A DNA stretch of 64,000 nt from Chloroflexota bacterium (GCA_030447745.1 JAUJOH010000001.1:187440-251439); one strand, 5' to 3'. Positions 49,236 to 57,773 are shown, counted from the stretch's first letter. The notes: generated from the letters alone by a model not told the origin. A program made the numbers and translations.

Positions 49236-50380
49236 CCCGCACTCCGGGTATCGGTCCGGGTCCCCGTGCCCAACCCGTCCGGCCGCGGGCGGCGAAGAGC
49301 CTCCTCGATCGTCGATTCGTAGGGCGGGCGGATCACCCCGACCTCGGTCACGAAGGCGTCGATCAGCTCGGCCGGGGTGACGTCGAAGGCGGGGTTCCAG
49401 ACGTCCACGTCGGGCGGGGCAACAAGCCGGTCGCCGAGCCCCCGGATCTCGTCGGGCGCACGCTCCTCGACGACGATGGCCGCGCCGTCCGGCGTGGTCC
49501 GATCGAACGTGCTCAGGGGTCCGGCGACGTAGAACGGAATGCCATGACGGCGCGCGAGCACGGCGAGTGAGTATGTGCCGATCTTGTTGGCCGTGTCGCC
49601 GTTCGCCGCCACGCGGTCGCAACCCACGATCACCGCGTCGACGAGTCCACGCGCCATGGCGGGTCCGGCTGCCCCGTCGACGACCAGCCGGCTGGGCACT
49701 CCCGCGGCCGCCAGCTCCCACGCGGTCAGCCGGCCACCCTGGAGCAGCGGGCGGGCCTCGCAGGCGATCACCTCGTCCAGCTCGCCCGCGTCGTGCTTGG
49801 CGTAGATGGCTGCGAGCGCCGTGCCGTCGCCGCCTGTGGCGAGACGACCCGTGTTGCAGTGGGTGAGGATGCGCCGCCGGTCCTCGAGCAGCCGCCGCCC
49901 GTGCTCCCCTATGGCCGCGCAGGCCAGGCGGTCCTCCTCGTGGATCGTCACGGCCTCCGCGAGGACGGCGTCATGCACGCCGGTGGCGTCCGCGCCGGCG
50001 TGCGCCGCACGCTGCCCGGCCGCAACAACCCGGCCCACGGCCCAGCGCAGGTTGACCGCCGTCGGACGCGCGTTACCGATCCGCTCCGTCAGCAGGGCAA
50101 GGGCGGCGACCGCCTCGTCGGTTGTCGCGGGGCGGGCCTCGGCGAGCCCGACGACGACCCCATAGGCGCCGCAGATCCCGATCGCCGGGGCGCCGCGGAC
50201 GGCCAGCGTGCGAATGGCGTCGACCACCTCGTCGACGTTGGAGAGGCGCCAGTGAACCAGCTCGGCCGGGAGCCGGCGCTGGTCGACGATGACCGGGACG
50301 CCATCGTCCCAGCGCACGCTGGACAGTGGAGCTCGGGCGGCTTCCGCGGGAGGCGGCGGCTGGAGGTCGGCTTGCGTCAC
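49232..50380 (-). CDS. mtnA: S-methyl-5-thioribose-1-phosphate isomerase
   Basis: DEVVDAIRTLAVRGAPAIGICGAYGVVVG; RPTAVNLRWAVGRV; ILTHCNTGRLATGGDGTALAAIY; ACEARPLLQGGRLTAWELAAAGVPSRLVVDGAAG; VIVGCDRVAANGDTANKIGTYSLAVLARRHGIPFYVAGPLSTFD. Confidence 0.93.
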   Translation of the reverse strand: MTQADLQPPPPAEAARAPLSSVRWDDGVPVIVDQRRLPAELVHWRLSNVDEVVDAIRTLAVRGAPAIGICGAYGVVVGLAEARPATTDEAVAALALLTERIGNARPTAVNLRWAVGRVVAAGQRAAHAGADATGVHDAVLAEAVTIHEEDRLACAAIGEHGRRLLEDRRRILTHCNTGRLATGGDGTALAAIYAKHDAGELDEVIACEARPLLQGGRLTAWELAAAGVPSRLVVDGAAGPAMARGLVDAVIVGCDRVAANGDTANKIGTYSLAVLARRHGIPFYVAGPLSTFDRTTPDGAAIVVEERAPDEIRGLGDRLVAPPDVDVWNPAFDVTPAELIDAFVTEVGVIRPPYESTIEEALRRPRPDGLGTGTRTDTRSAG

Positions 50381-50627
50381 GGGGTCCTCGGCGAAAGGTG
50401 GAGGCCCCGGTGGAACCCGTGACCTCGTTGGTGAGGCTGGGTTGACGACGTCAGGCGGGAGAGAAGCTCCGCTCCGCGACCGACGCTGCGATCCCGACCC
50501 CTGGGGGCAGGCAACAGCGGCAACACATGAGGGGTCGGGAGATCGGGGTCGCGCGCACGTCGGGATGCTACGTGATCCGCCGGCTTTGCGCCGCCACAGA
50601 ATCGACCGCAGGGGTCACGACGCCGAT

Positions 50628-50990
50628 GTCATCGCCTCCCGATTCACGGGCAGCCCATCCGGGCGGCGAGGTGCAACCCGTCGACCGTTGGGCCGAACAG
50701 CGTCGCCGAGCCCTGCGTGTGCTGCCAGAGCAGGCCAAGGAAGTACAGGCCCGGCACGTCGGTCACGCCCCGCTGATGGCGCGGGTCGCCGAGCTCGTCG
50801 AGGTACCGCAGATCGAACCAGCTGAGTCGAGGCCGTAGCCCATCGTCCAGATGACGGTCGAGATGCCCGCATCGTCCAGGTCGAGCTCGGCGAGCTCAGG
50901 CGGCTCGAAGGCAACGGGCTGATCGTTATCCGGGGGTACGTCGAGCCCGGCTCGCTCGATGTAAGCGGAGAAGGGCCGCACGGACCCGCG
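50628..50990 (-). pseudogene. C-terminal fragment of an FAD-dependent oxidoreductase / flavin monooxygenase-like gene
   Basis: AYIERAGLDVPPDNDQPVAFEPPELAELDLDDAGISTVIWTMGYGL, then shifted frame YLDELGDPRHQRGVTDVPGLYFLGLLWQHTQGSATLFGPTVDGLHLAARMGCP-stop. Confidence 0.6.
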
Positions 50991-51185
50991 AGACCGTCAG
51001 ATCGACCGTTGCACAAGTAGCGCGCCGGGGCTGACCACTTATCTGACCACTTATGCTGCCGTGCGGTGCGATCCAGTGGCGTCCACAGAAGTCCACCTCA
51101 CGACAGGGTGGACGCACGCGGACGCCATGCCGAGAGCCCCCTCCTCGAGCCGTTCGTTCGGATACCGGAGATCTCCACGCTAGGC

Positions 51186-51395
51186 TCAAAGCGACGGTGG
51201 TACGCGGTCTGCGGTGTTGCCTGACATCTTCTCCTGTCTGGCTCTCCGGCGGTACACCGCCCAGGCACCGTCCTTGGCCGCGCCTCCGCCCTTCCATCTC
51301 TTCGCATAACAGCGCCAGCACTTCCCTTTCGCGTAGTGCTTCCGGCGCGGGTGACAACTGGCTGGGATCACGTGCTTCACCTCGTCTTGGACCAA
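51186..51395 (-). CDS. Small Cys/His-rich (putative zinc-binding) phage-type protein (69 aa)
   Basis: MVQDEVKHVIPASCHPRRKHYAKGKCWRCYAKRWKGGGAAKDGAWAVYRRRARQEK; C-H-P...YAKGKC-x2-CY pattern. Confidence 0.4.
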   Translation of the reverse strand: MVQDEVKHVIPASCHPRRKHYAKGKCWRCYAKRWKGGGAAKDGAWAVYRRRARQEKMSGNTADRVPPSL

Positions 51396-51722
51396 CCTCT
51401 AACCCTGCCCCACAGGTCCGGCCTGAGGTGAGGCAGCAGCGCCACTCGGACGCGCAGTCGGATAGGCCCCCGCCGGCCGGCGACCGAAGAGGGCACTCGA
51501 CGCTACGGACTCCACTTTCAGGGGCGGGGGGAGCTACCCGGTCGCCCTTGCAGCGACGTCGAGACGGTTGTTCACAGGACCGCCGCGTCCTCGGCGATCG
51601 TCCTGCGGCCGCCGGGCTGCTTCCAGGTGGGAGTCCGGTGGCCTACTCGTGCCTCACGGCTGTGATGTGGGCAGGTCGTTGAGGCCCTGGGTCGATTGGA
51701 TCGTCGCCTCCCGATGGGTGTC

Positions 51723-52055
51723 TCAGGACACCTCCTCCAACGCTGTGGCCGGGATCAGGCGACGACGACCTACCTTGACGGAACGAAGGCGGCCTGCGGC
51801 GATCTCGGCGTAGACCGTCGTCCGGCCGACACCGAGTATCTGCGCAGCCTCGGCCACGCCCAGCAGTCGATCCGGCAGAGCGGGTCGCGCCTCGGCTTGA
51901 AGCTCCGCGCGGATCGCGTCGACGAGTGCCACAACTGCCGACGTCAGTGAGTCCTTTGGACTATCGCCACTGGAGCCGGCTCGATGCGGAGGCAGCCGCC
52001 GGACGGTCGGGGTGGAAGTGGATCCCGGCATAGCCGAGACGATGCCTGGGTGCAC
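51723..52055 (-). CDS. Helix-turn-helix (excisionase/MerR-like) DNA-binding protein
   Basis: LPDRLLGVAEAAQILGVGRTTVYAEIAAGRLRSVKVGRRRLIPATALEEV. Confidence 0.78.
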   Translation of the reverse strand: MHPGIVSAMPGSTSTPTVRRLPPHRAGSSGDSPKDSLTSAVVALVDAIRAELQAEARPALPDRLLGVAEAAQILGVGRTTVYAEIAAGRLRSVKVGRRRLIPATALEEVS

Positions 52056-52097
52056 CCGGTGATGAACACCACCCGGAACCGGAAGAGAACCGGAAAT

Positions 52098-52580
52098 CTA
52101 TTCGATCGGCCAGGGGAGGCGGTATTCCTTGAGGTACGTGCTCACCGTGCGCGCACTCACTGGGGGGTCTAGACGTTCGCCAAGCTCTTCGTGCGTGGGT
52201 CGATGACTTTTGGCGATCTCGCGAAACGTGTTGACAAGGGTCTCGCGGCTGTGGGTTCGGCCTCGAGGTCTTCCCGGTTTCGCCGCGCGGGGTCTGGCGA
52301 TAGGCGGGGGAGGTCCGATGTCCTCGTGTAGCGCCAAGAGCGCGGCAGCCACTGGCTCGTTGATGTAGTAGTGATCGCGGTCGTCGCCGGGTCGGCGAGG
52401 CGCCTGCAAGAGGAGGGTCGCGTCCGCCGCCGAGAGCTCGCAGAATGGCGCTTCCGCCACATCGAGAAGTTTTGGACCGAGGCTGACGTGGCCAATCCGC
52501 ACGATCGGCGTGGACCCCCAACGTCGGAACGACACCGAGAACGGCTGCCGGCCCGGCGCAAAAATGTTCTGGTCGGCCAT
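52098..52580 (-). CDS. Hypothetical protein with C-terminal HTH-like region
   Basis: MADQNIFAPGRQPFSVSFRRWGSTPIVRIGHVSLGPKLLDVAEAPFCELSAADATLLLQAPRRPGDDRDHYYINEPVAAALLALHEDIG...THEELGERLDPPVSARTVSTYLKEYRLPW. Confidence 0.6.
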   Translation of the reverse strand: MADQNIFAPGRQPFSVSFRRWGSTPIVRIGHVSLGPKLLDVAEAPFCELSAADATLLLQAPRRPGDDRDHYYINEPVAAALLALHEDIGPPPPIARPRAAKPGRPRGRTHSRETLVNTFREIAKSHRPTHEELGERLDPPVSARTVSTYLKEYRLPWPIE

Positions 52581-52620
52581 CAAGGCGCGGAGCTGGCGAA
52601 GAACCGTCGCGCCGGCCGGA

Positions 52621-53847
52621 CTAAGCCGTGCCAAGGCCCAACGCCTCGTCGATGGCTGCGGCGGCCGCATTGTGCAGTTCGGGCACTATGGCCGCGTAGG
52701 CTGAGGCCGTGATTGCAATGCCGGCGTGGCCAAGCCACTCGCTGATGACCGCAAGAGGAACTCCCTTGGCGAGCATCGTGGTGGCCGCTGAATGTCGCAG
52801 GTCGTGGAAGCGGACTGGCGGCACACCCGCCCGATCGCGAGCTTTGCGGAACTCCCGCGACACCCGCTCCGGGGCCAGCGGCTGACCGACCCCGTCCGTA
52901 AACACGAGTCCATCCCGGTCCTGCCAGGCGGTGGCCGCGGCGTGTCGAGCGAAAAGCTGGCGAGTGCGACGTGTTTCCAGAGCGTTGCGCGCACGCGCCG
53001 GGAGCGGGATGGTCCGTCGCGACTTGGTCGTCTTGGGTTCCGCAAGCACCCATTCGTTTCCGTGGCCCCTCGCGAGTGACCGATGAACGGTGAGCCTGTC
53101 GCGGTCGATGTCGCGCCACGCCAGGCCCAGGAGTTCCCCGAGCCGGAGGCCGGTTGTCGCTGCGAGCGCGTACAACGGGCCGAGCTCGTCCTCCGTTGTC
53201 GCGTCGATCAGCCTCGCCAGGTCAGGAGCGGCCAAGTAGGTGATCGGTCGGTGCGCGACGTACGGCGGCCGTGCGTCAGCGGCGACGTTCCGACCTACGG
53301 AGCCGTCCCGAACGGCATCTGCCAAGGCCCGGCGCAACGTTGCCCGGAGGTGGCGCACCGTTTGCGGCGACAGCCCGCCAGGGTTTTGACGACCTCGCGT
53401 CCGAACTGCCGGCCGTTCGGGCCTTCCGGCCGCAAGGAAGCCGCTTAGTCCAGTCTCCACGTCCGTTGCAGAAAGACGGGCCAACGGGATCCGGCCGAAT
53501 CGTGGGTTGAGGTAGACCCGAACGTGCATTTCAGCCGTGCGCCACGTTGAGGGCCGGACGCGCAGTCGGTGCCTCTCCAGCCAGCGGGCAAGAAAGTCGC
53601 CCGTCGTGAGGCCCGGCCCCGCAGGTGCGAGCGTGCCGAGCCGGAGGTCACGCCGGAGCTCGTCAAGCTTTGCTCGAGCGGACTCGGCCGTCCGACCCGT
53701 GACCGTTCGGCGATGTCGGGTACCGGCGGGGTCTGTCCAGGTGATGGCACCGCGCCACCGGTCACCGTTGCGGTAGACCGACCCTTCGCCGGCAGATCGC
53801 CGGCGAGCCTTCCGGGCCGTAGAATCCGGCATGTCGGGCGTCCTCAC
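52621..53847 (-). CDS. Site-specific tyrosine recombinase / integrase
   Basis: GSVYRNGDRWRGAITWTDPAGTRHRRTVTGRTAESARAKLDELRRDL; TGLRLGELLGLAWRDIDRDRLTVHRSLARG; VRFHDLRHSAATTMLAKGVPLAVISEWLGHAGIAITASAYAAIVPEL (R-H-x-x-R...Y). Confidence 0.95.
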   Translation of the reverse strand: MRTPDMPDSTARKARRRSAGEGSVYRNGDRWRGAITWTDPAGTRHRRTVTGRTAESARAKLDELRRDLRLGTLAPAGPGLTTGDFLARWLERHRLRVRPSTWRTAEMHVRVYLNPRFGRIPLARLSATDVETGLSGFLAAGRPERPAVRTRGRQNPGGLSPQTVRHLRATLRRALADAVRDGSVGRNVAADARPPYVAHRPITYLAAPDLARLIDATTEDELGPLYALAATTGLRLGELLGLAWRDIDRDRLTVHRSLARGHGNEWVLAEPKTTKSRRTIPLPARARNALETRRTRQLFARHAAATAWQDRDGLVFTDGVGQPLAPERVSREFRKARDRAGVPPVRFHDLRHSAATTMLAKGVPLAVISEWLGHAGIAITASAYAAIVPELHNAAAAAIDEALGLGTA

Positions 53848-53922
53848 TGTCAGGACTCCGTCGAGCGCCTCGTCCGTTCGCCGCGGGCGAGGCGTCGTCT
53901 TTTGTTCGCCATTGTACGCCTG

Positions 53923-53943
53923 TTGCTACCGAGGTTGCTACCG
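53923..53943 (+). promoter_or_regulatory. Candidate integrase arm-type site pair, right arm
   Basis: TTGCTACCGaggTTGCTACCG, 48 bp from the att core. Confidence 0.55.
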
Positions 53944-53991
53944 CGCAGACATGGAACGAGGCCCCGAAGGGCCTCGCTCGTTCACAATGAG

Positions 53992-54068
53992 TGGAGGCGA
54001 CGACCGGATTCGAACCGGTGAATAGAGGTTTTGCAGACCTCCGTGTTGAGCCACTTCACCACGTCGCC
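53992..54068 (-). tRNA. tRNA-Cys(GCA), island attachment site
   Basis: GGCGACGTGGTGAAGTGGCTCAACACGGAGGTCTGCAAAACCTCTATTCACCGGTTCGAATCCGGTCGTCGCCTCCA. Confidence 0.95.
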
Positions 54069-54128
54069 ATCTGTGGTTCGCCGGCCCGGTGTCGGCGGAT
54101 GGTCCGCATCGCGCGGACCATATTCGGT

Positions 54129-54202
54129 TGGCTGCCCCTCGAGGATTCGAACCTCGGTTCACGGATCCAAAGTCCGCTGTCCTACCGCTAGACGAAGGGG
54201 CA
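54129..54202 (-). tRNA. tRNA-Gln(TTG)
   Basis: TGCCCCTTCGTCTAGCGGTAGGACAGCGGACTTTGGATCCGTGAACCGAGGTTCGAATCCTCGAGGGGCAGCCA. Confidence 0.95.
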
Positions 54203-54245
54203 GCGTCGCTCTGGCGGGCGGCCGTCGCGCCCCTGGGGCAACAAA

Positions 54246-54321
54246 TGGAGCGGAAGACGGGACTCGAACCCGCGACCCTCACCTTGGCAAGGTGATGCTC
54301 TACCAACTGAGCCACTTCCGC
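54246..54321 (-). tRNA. tRNA-Gly(GCC)
   Basis: GCGGAAGTGGCTCAGTTGGTAGAGCATCACCTTGCCAAGGTGAGGGTCGCGGGTTCGAGTCCCGTCTTCCGCTCCA. Confidence 0.95.
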
Positions 54322-54345
54322 CCGATGACGCGACCACCTTTGCGG

Positions 54346-54421
54346 TGGTGCCGAGAGCCAGGATCGAACTGGCGACACCGCGATTTTCAGTCGCGTGCTC
54401 TACCAACTGAGCTATCTCGGC
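54346..54421 (-). tRNA. tRNA-Phe(GAA)
   Basis: GCCGAGATAGCTCAGTTGGTAGAGCACGCGACTGAAAATCGCGGTGTCGCCAGTTCGATCCTGGCTCTCGGCACCA. Confidence 0.95.
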
Positions 54422-54722
54422 CCGATGGCCAACCAGGCTTTGGCCGCCCGTCGGCGGTCCAGAGGATAGCACGGGGTCGCGACGCCCCTCAAGGCGACGG
54501 ACTGGAGCCAGGCGCGTGGCGGCACGACCTCCGGCTTGCTGCGGCCGCTACTCGTGCCACGGCTATTTCCTGACCATCGGCAGACACAAGGGCGCGAACC
54601 ACCACCGGGTCGAGGTTCTGCGCGCGGTGTGCACGCACGAATCGGCCGCGCGGGCGTGGCGAGCCCCCCGATGTGGCGGCCGAAGGGCCGCGGATAGCAC
54701 TGCCACGAATAGCCCCCGGCGA

Positions 54723-55097
54723 CTACGGTTCCCGGGCTCCGTCGCGCCCCAGGACCGACTCCAGCAGCGCGTACCCGCCGGGGCTGCCCGGCCACCGGCG
54801 CCGGAGCTCCTCGCTCCCGACGCGCTGCCGCACGTATCGAAGCACGAGCACGGCCACGATGATGTCGTCGAGCGGGCCCAGGACCGGGACGAACTCCGGG
54901 ATGAGGTCGATCGGGTTGACGAGCCAGACGATCAGCCCGACCAGCGCGAGTCGGGCGCCCAGAGGCGTCGAGCCGTCCGCGAGCAATGACCGCACGAGCC
55001 GGGCGACGTCCGGCACGACACCCACGGCCTCGCGGAGTGGCACGTCGCGCGGCCGGCCGACCCAGACCAGCGCAATTGCCGCCAGCCAGACGACCAC
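54723..55097 (-). CDS. DUF1232 (YkvA-like) membrane protein
   Basis: DVARLVRSLLADGSTPLGARLALVGLIVWLVNPIDLIPEFVPVLGPLDDIIVAVLVLRYVRQRV. Confidence 0.85.
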   Translation of the reverse strand: MVVWLAAIALVWVGRPRDVPLREAVGVVPDVARLVRSLLADGSTPLGARLALVGLIVWLVNPIDLIPEFVPVLGPLDDIIVAVLVLRYVRQRVGSEELRRRWPGSPGGYALLESVLGRDGAREP

Positions 55098-55138
55098 CAG
55101 TCCGGCGACGACGGTGACGAAGGGTCGGAGGTCCAGCG

Positions 55139-56116
55139 CTACTCCAGCTCCGCCAGCGCCGCCACGTCCGGCTCGGCCAGCGGCCGCTCCCCGGTGAGCT
55201 CCCGCAGCCGGTTGATCCGCTCGACGATCGGCGGGTGCGTCGCGAAGAGCCCGGAAGCCCGCGTCTCGAACTTCTTGATCGGGTTCGTGAAGTAGAGGTG
55301 CTGCGTCGCGCGGTTCGCGACTTCGAGGACCTCCCGGTCCGCGGTGATCTTGGCGAGCGCACGCTCGAGCCCGGACGGGTTGCGGGTGATCTCGACCGAT
55401 GACGAGTCCGCCAGGTACTCCCGCTGGCGGCTGACGGCCAGCTGGACGAACCGTGCGGCGATCGGGGCCAGGATGGCGAGCACCATCGCCAGCACGAGCA
55501 TGATGACCTGGAGAACGCCGCCGCCATCACGACCGCCCGAGCGGCGTCCTCCGCCGCCCCAGAAAGTGAAGCGCAGGAAGAAGTCGGACAGGAGGGCGAT
55601 CGACCCGACGAGCACCCCCACGATCAGCGAGAACCGGATGTCGAGGTTCCGGACGTGCGCGAGCTCGTGCCCGATGACGCCTTGCAGCTCCTCCCGATCG
55701 AGCTTCTCGAGCAGTCCCGTCGTGACGGCGATCGAGGCGTGCTCAGGATCCCGTCCGGTGGCGAACGCGTTCGGCGCAGAGTCATCGATCACGTGCACGC
55801 GAGGCATGGGGATGTTCGCCGCAATCGCCATCTCCTGGACGACGTTCATCAGCTGCGGAGCCGTCGTCTCGTCGACCTCTTTCGCGTTCGACGCGGCCAG
55901 GACGAGCCGGTCGCCCGTGAAGTACGAGCCGAGCGACATGACCAGCCCGACGACGAACGCGAGCGCGGTCGCACCGATCGCTCCGGCCGGCTCGCCCGTC
56001 AACGCATAGCCGGCGGCAAAGCCCAGCGCCCCGAGCAGCACGACCACGACCAGCGCAAGGAGGAACGAGTTGCGCCGGTTGGCCGCGATCTGGTCGTAGA
56101 AGGTCGAGCGAGCCAA
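55139..56116 (-). CDS. htpX: M48 family zinc metalloprotease HtpX
   Basis: MPRVHVIDDSAPNAFATGRDPEHASIAVTTGLLEKLDREELQGVIGHELAHVRNLDIRFSLIVG (HExxH); YLADSSSVEITRNPSGLERALAKI. Confidence 0.94.
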   Translation of the reverse strand: MARSTFYDQIAANRRNSFLLALVVVVLLGALGFAAGYALTGEPAGAIGATALAFVVGLVMSLGSYFTGDRLVLAASNAKEVDETTAPQLMNVVQEMAIAANIPMPRVHVIDDSAPNAFATGRDPEHASIAVTTGLLEKLDREELQGVIGHELAHVRNLDIRFSLIVGVLVGSIALLSDFFLRFTFWGGGGRRSGGRDGGGVLQVIMLVLAMVLAILAPIAARFVQLAVSRQREYLADSSSVEITRNPSGLERALAKITADREVLEVANRATQHLYFTNPIKKFETRASGLFATHPPIVERINRLRELTGERPLAEPDVAALAELE

Positions 56117-56179
56117 AGCGTCCTCTCCGCTCGCGTCGTCCGGCGGCCGTGCGTCGCGGACGGTGTGACGGGTCCGGCC

Positions 56180-56749
56180 TCAGCCGACCGACAAATCGAC
56201 GCGCGGCACGTTCGCTGCTTCGGGCTCGGCATCGAAGAATTCGCGACGGGTGAACGCGAACGGTCCGGCGATCAGCATGCTCGGGAACGTCGCGATGGCG
56301 GTGTTGTAGTCGAGCACCGACGCGTTGTAATGCTGGCGGCTGAACGAGATCTGGTTCTCCGTCGTGGTCAGCTGCTCCTGCAGCTCCAGCACGTTCTGGT
56401 TCGCCCGCAGCTCCGGGTAGTTCTCCACGACCGCGAACAGCGACCGAAGGGCGCCCGTCAGGGCGTTCTCGGCCTGAGCCTGCTCGGCCGGGCCGCGCGC
56501 GCCGGCGGCGACCGCAGCCGCGCGCGCCTCGGTGACCTGAGTCAGGACGTCCTGCTCGAACCCCATGTAGCCCCTGACGGCGTTCACGAGGTTGGGGATC
56601 AGGTCGTGCCGACGCTTCAGCTGCACCTCGATCTGGGCAAACGCCTCGTCCACCCGGAGCCGTCGCTGGACCAGACCGTTGTAGATCGCGATGGTCAGGA
56701 CGACGACGAGGAGGAGGATCACGATGACGACCAGGACCGGGATGTCCAT
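56180..56749 (-). CDS. lemA: LemA family protein
   Basis: YNGLVQRRLRVDEAFAQIEVQLKRRHDLIPNLVNAVRGYMGFEQDVLTQVTEAR...YNASVLDYNTAIATFPSMLIAGPFAF. Confidence 0.94.
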   Translation of the reverse strand: MDIPVLVVIVILLLVVVLTIAIYNGLVQRRLRVDEAFAQIEVQLKRRHDLIPNLVNAVRGYMGFEQDVLTQVTEARAAAVAAGARGPAEQAQAENALTGALRSLFAVVENYPELRANQNVLELQEQLTTTENQISFSRQHYNASVLDYNTAIATFPSMLIAGPFAFTRREFFDAEPEAANVPRVDLSVG

Positions 56750-56832
56750 GTTGCCCTCCGGAAATGGCCGCGCGACGCCGGCTCGGTCGGGCGAGTCTAG
56801 CAGCCCACATCGCGCCGTCGAGCACCGAACGG

Positions 56833-56906
56833 TGGGCGGTACTGGACTCGAACCAGTGACTTCCTCGGTGTAAACGAGGCGCTCTAACCGACTGAGCTAA
56901 CCGCCC
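56833..56906 (-). tRNA. tRNA-Val(TAC)
   Basis: GGGCGGTTAGCTCAGTCGGTTAGAGCGCCTCGTTTACACCGAGGAAGTCACTGGTTCGAGTCCAGTACCGCCCA. Confidence 0.95.
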
Positions 56907-57372
56907 GAGGCGACAGCGTAGGCGCTGGGTTGGGGCTGCGTCGACGGTGACGCCTGGTCCGGGTCGATCTCGCGCGCGGTCGGCGCCGGGCATGCCGAGT
57001 GGCCGGTCGACGGGGCCCTCGCCGCGGCGCGCACACCTGGCGGCGCCGGTCGACGCGCCGGCAGGCCGCGGCGCGCCACCCTTCGTTCGCGTGCCAGACG
57101 TGCGTGGACGGACTGCTGGGTTTGGTCGCGCGTCGAGGCCCGCTTTCCGGCCGTTCCCACGCACGGGCTGCGGCGCTCGGCAGCAACAAGACGGCCGAAC
57201 AGTCCACCGAGGCATGGGTGGCCCGGTTCGGGCCGTCGCAGCCGGTACGAGTCCCGGACCGCATATCCGCACCGATCGACGGCGAGGCCCGCGGTGTGAC
57301 AGTTGGCTTGTTGCCGCGCCGGTGAATCAGAACGAGCGCCCGAGGGCGCCCGTCTCGTCGGTGTCAGGGTGG

Positions 57373-57454
57373 TGCCCAGGCCGGGACTTGAACCCGGATG
57401 AGTTGCCTCATACGCCCCTCAAACGTACGCGTATACCAATTCCGCCACCTGGGC
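57373..57454 (-). tRNA. tRNA-Leu(GAG)
   Basis: GCCCAGGTGGCGGAATTGGTATACGCGTACGTTTGAGGGGCGTATGAGGCAACTCATCCGGGTTCAAGTCCCGGCCTGGGCA; long variable arm. Confidence 0.93.
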
Positions 57455-57493
57455 ACGGTGCTCGCCGGGGTTCGGGACCCGAGGGGGTTGTGG

Positions 57494-57580
57494 TGGTACC
57501 GAGGACGGGACTTGAACCCATACGCCCTTGCGGGCACTAGCTCCTGAAGCTAGCGCGTCTGCCAATTCCGCCACCTCGGC
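57494..57580 (-). tRNA. tRNA-Leu(CAG)
   Basis: GCCGAGGTGGCGGAATTGGCAGACGCGCTAGCTTCAGGAGCTAGTGCCCGCAAGGGCGTATGGGTTCAAGTCCCGTCCTCGGTACCA. Confidence 0.95.
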
Positions 57581-57773
57581 GCGGTCCCTGGCGACCGGTC
57601 CCCGAAGGCTCCGGCCGCCGGCGAGGCGCCATGGTAGCACATCGTCCCCGGCCCTCCGGCACGTCGGACCGACGCAGCCGCGCACCCGCTGACAACGCCG
57701 CGGGCAGCGGTCACGTGCGGCCGCGCCACCGGACGAAACGGGTCCCGCACCGCCCGCCGGCGCCCGCGCAGGC

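Larger units (their letters stand above)
21800..54036. mobile_element. Putative integrative element / genomic island inserted in tRNA-Cys(GCA), about 32.2 kb
   Basis: 46-bp direct repeats 21800-21845 and 53991-54036 (44/46), the right copy being the 3' part of intact tRNA-Cys. Tyrosine integrase 52621-53847 is adjacent to the tRNA; HTH/Xis-like gene, degraded second integrase, paired arm repeats. Confidence 0.85.

Noticed and set aside
50381-50560. SAM- or MTA-responsive riboswitch upstream of mtnA
   Set aside because: Looked for SAM-I/II/III-like cores; no convincing consensus.
21800-54036. Integrative conjugative element or prophage label
   Set aside because: No relaxase, coupling protein, T4SS, capsid, portal or large terminase could be recognised, so only 'integrative element / genomic island' is supported.
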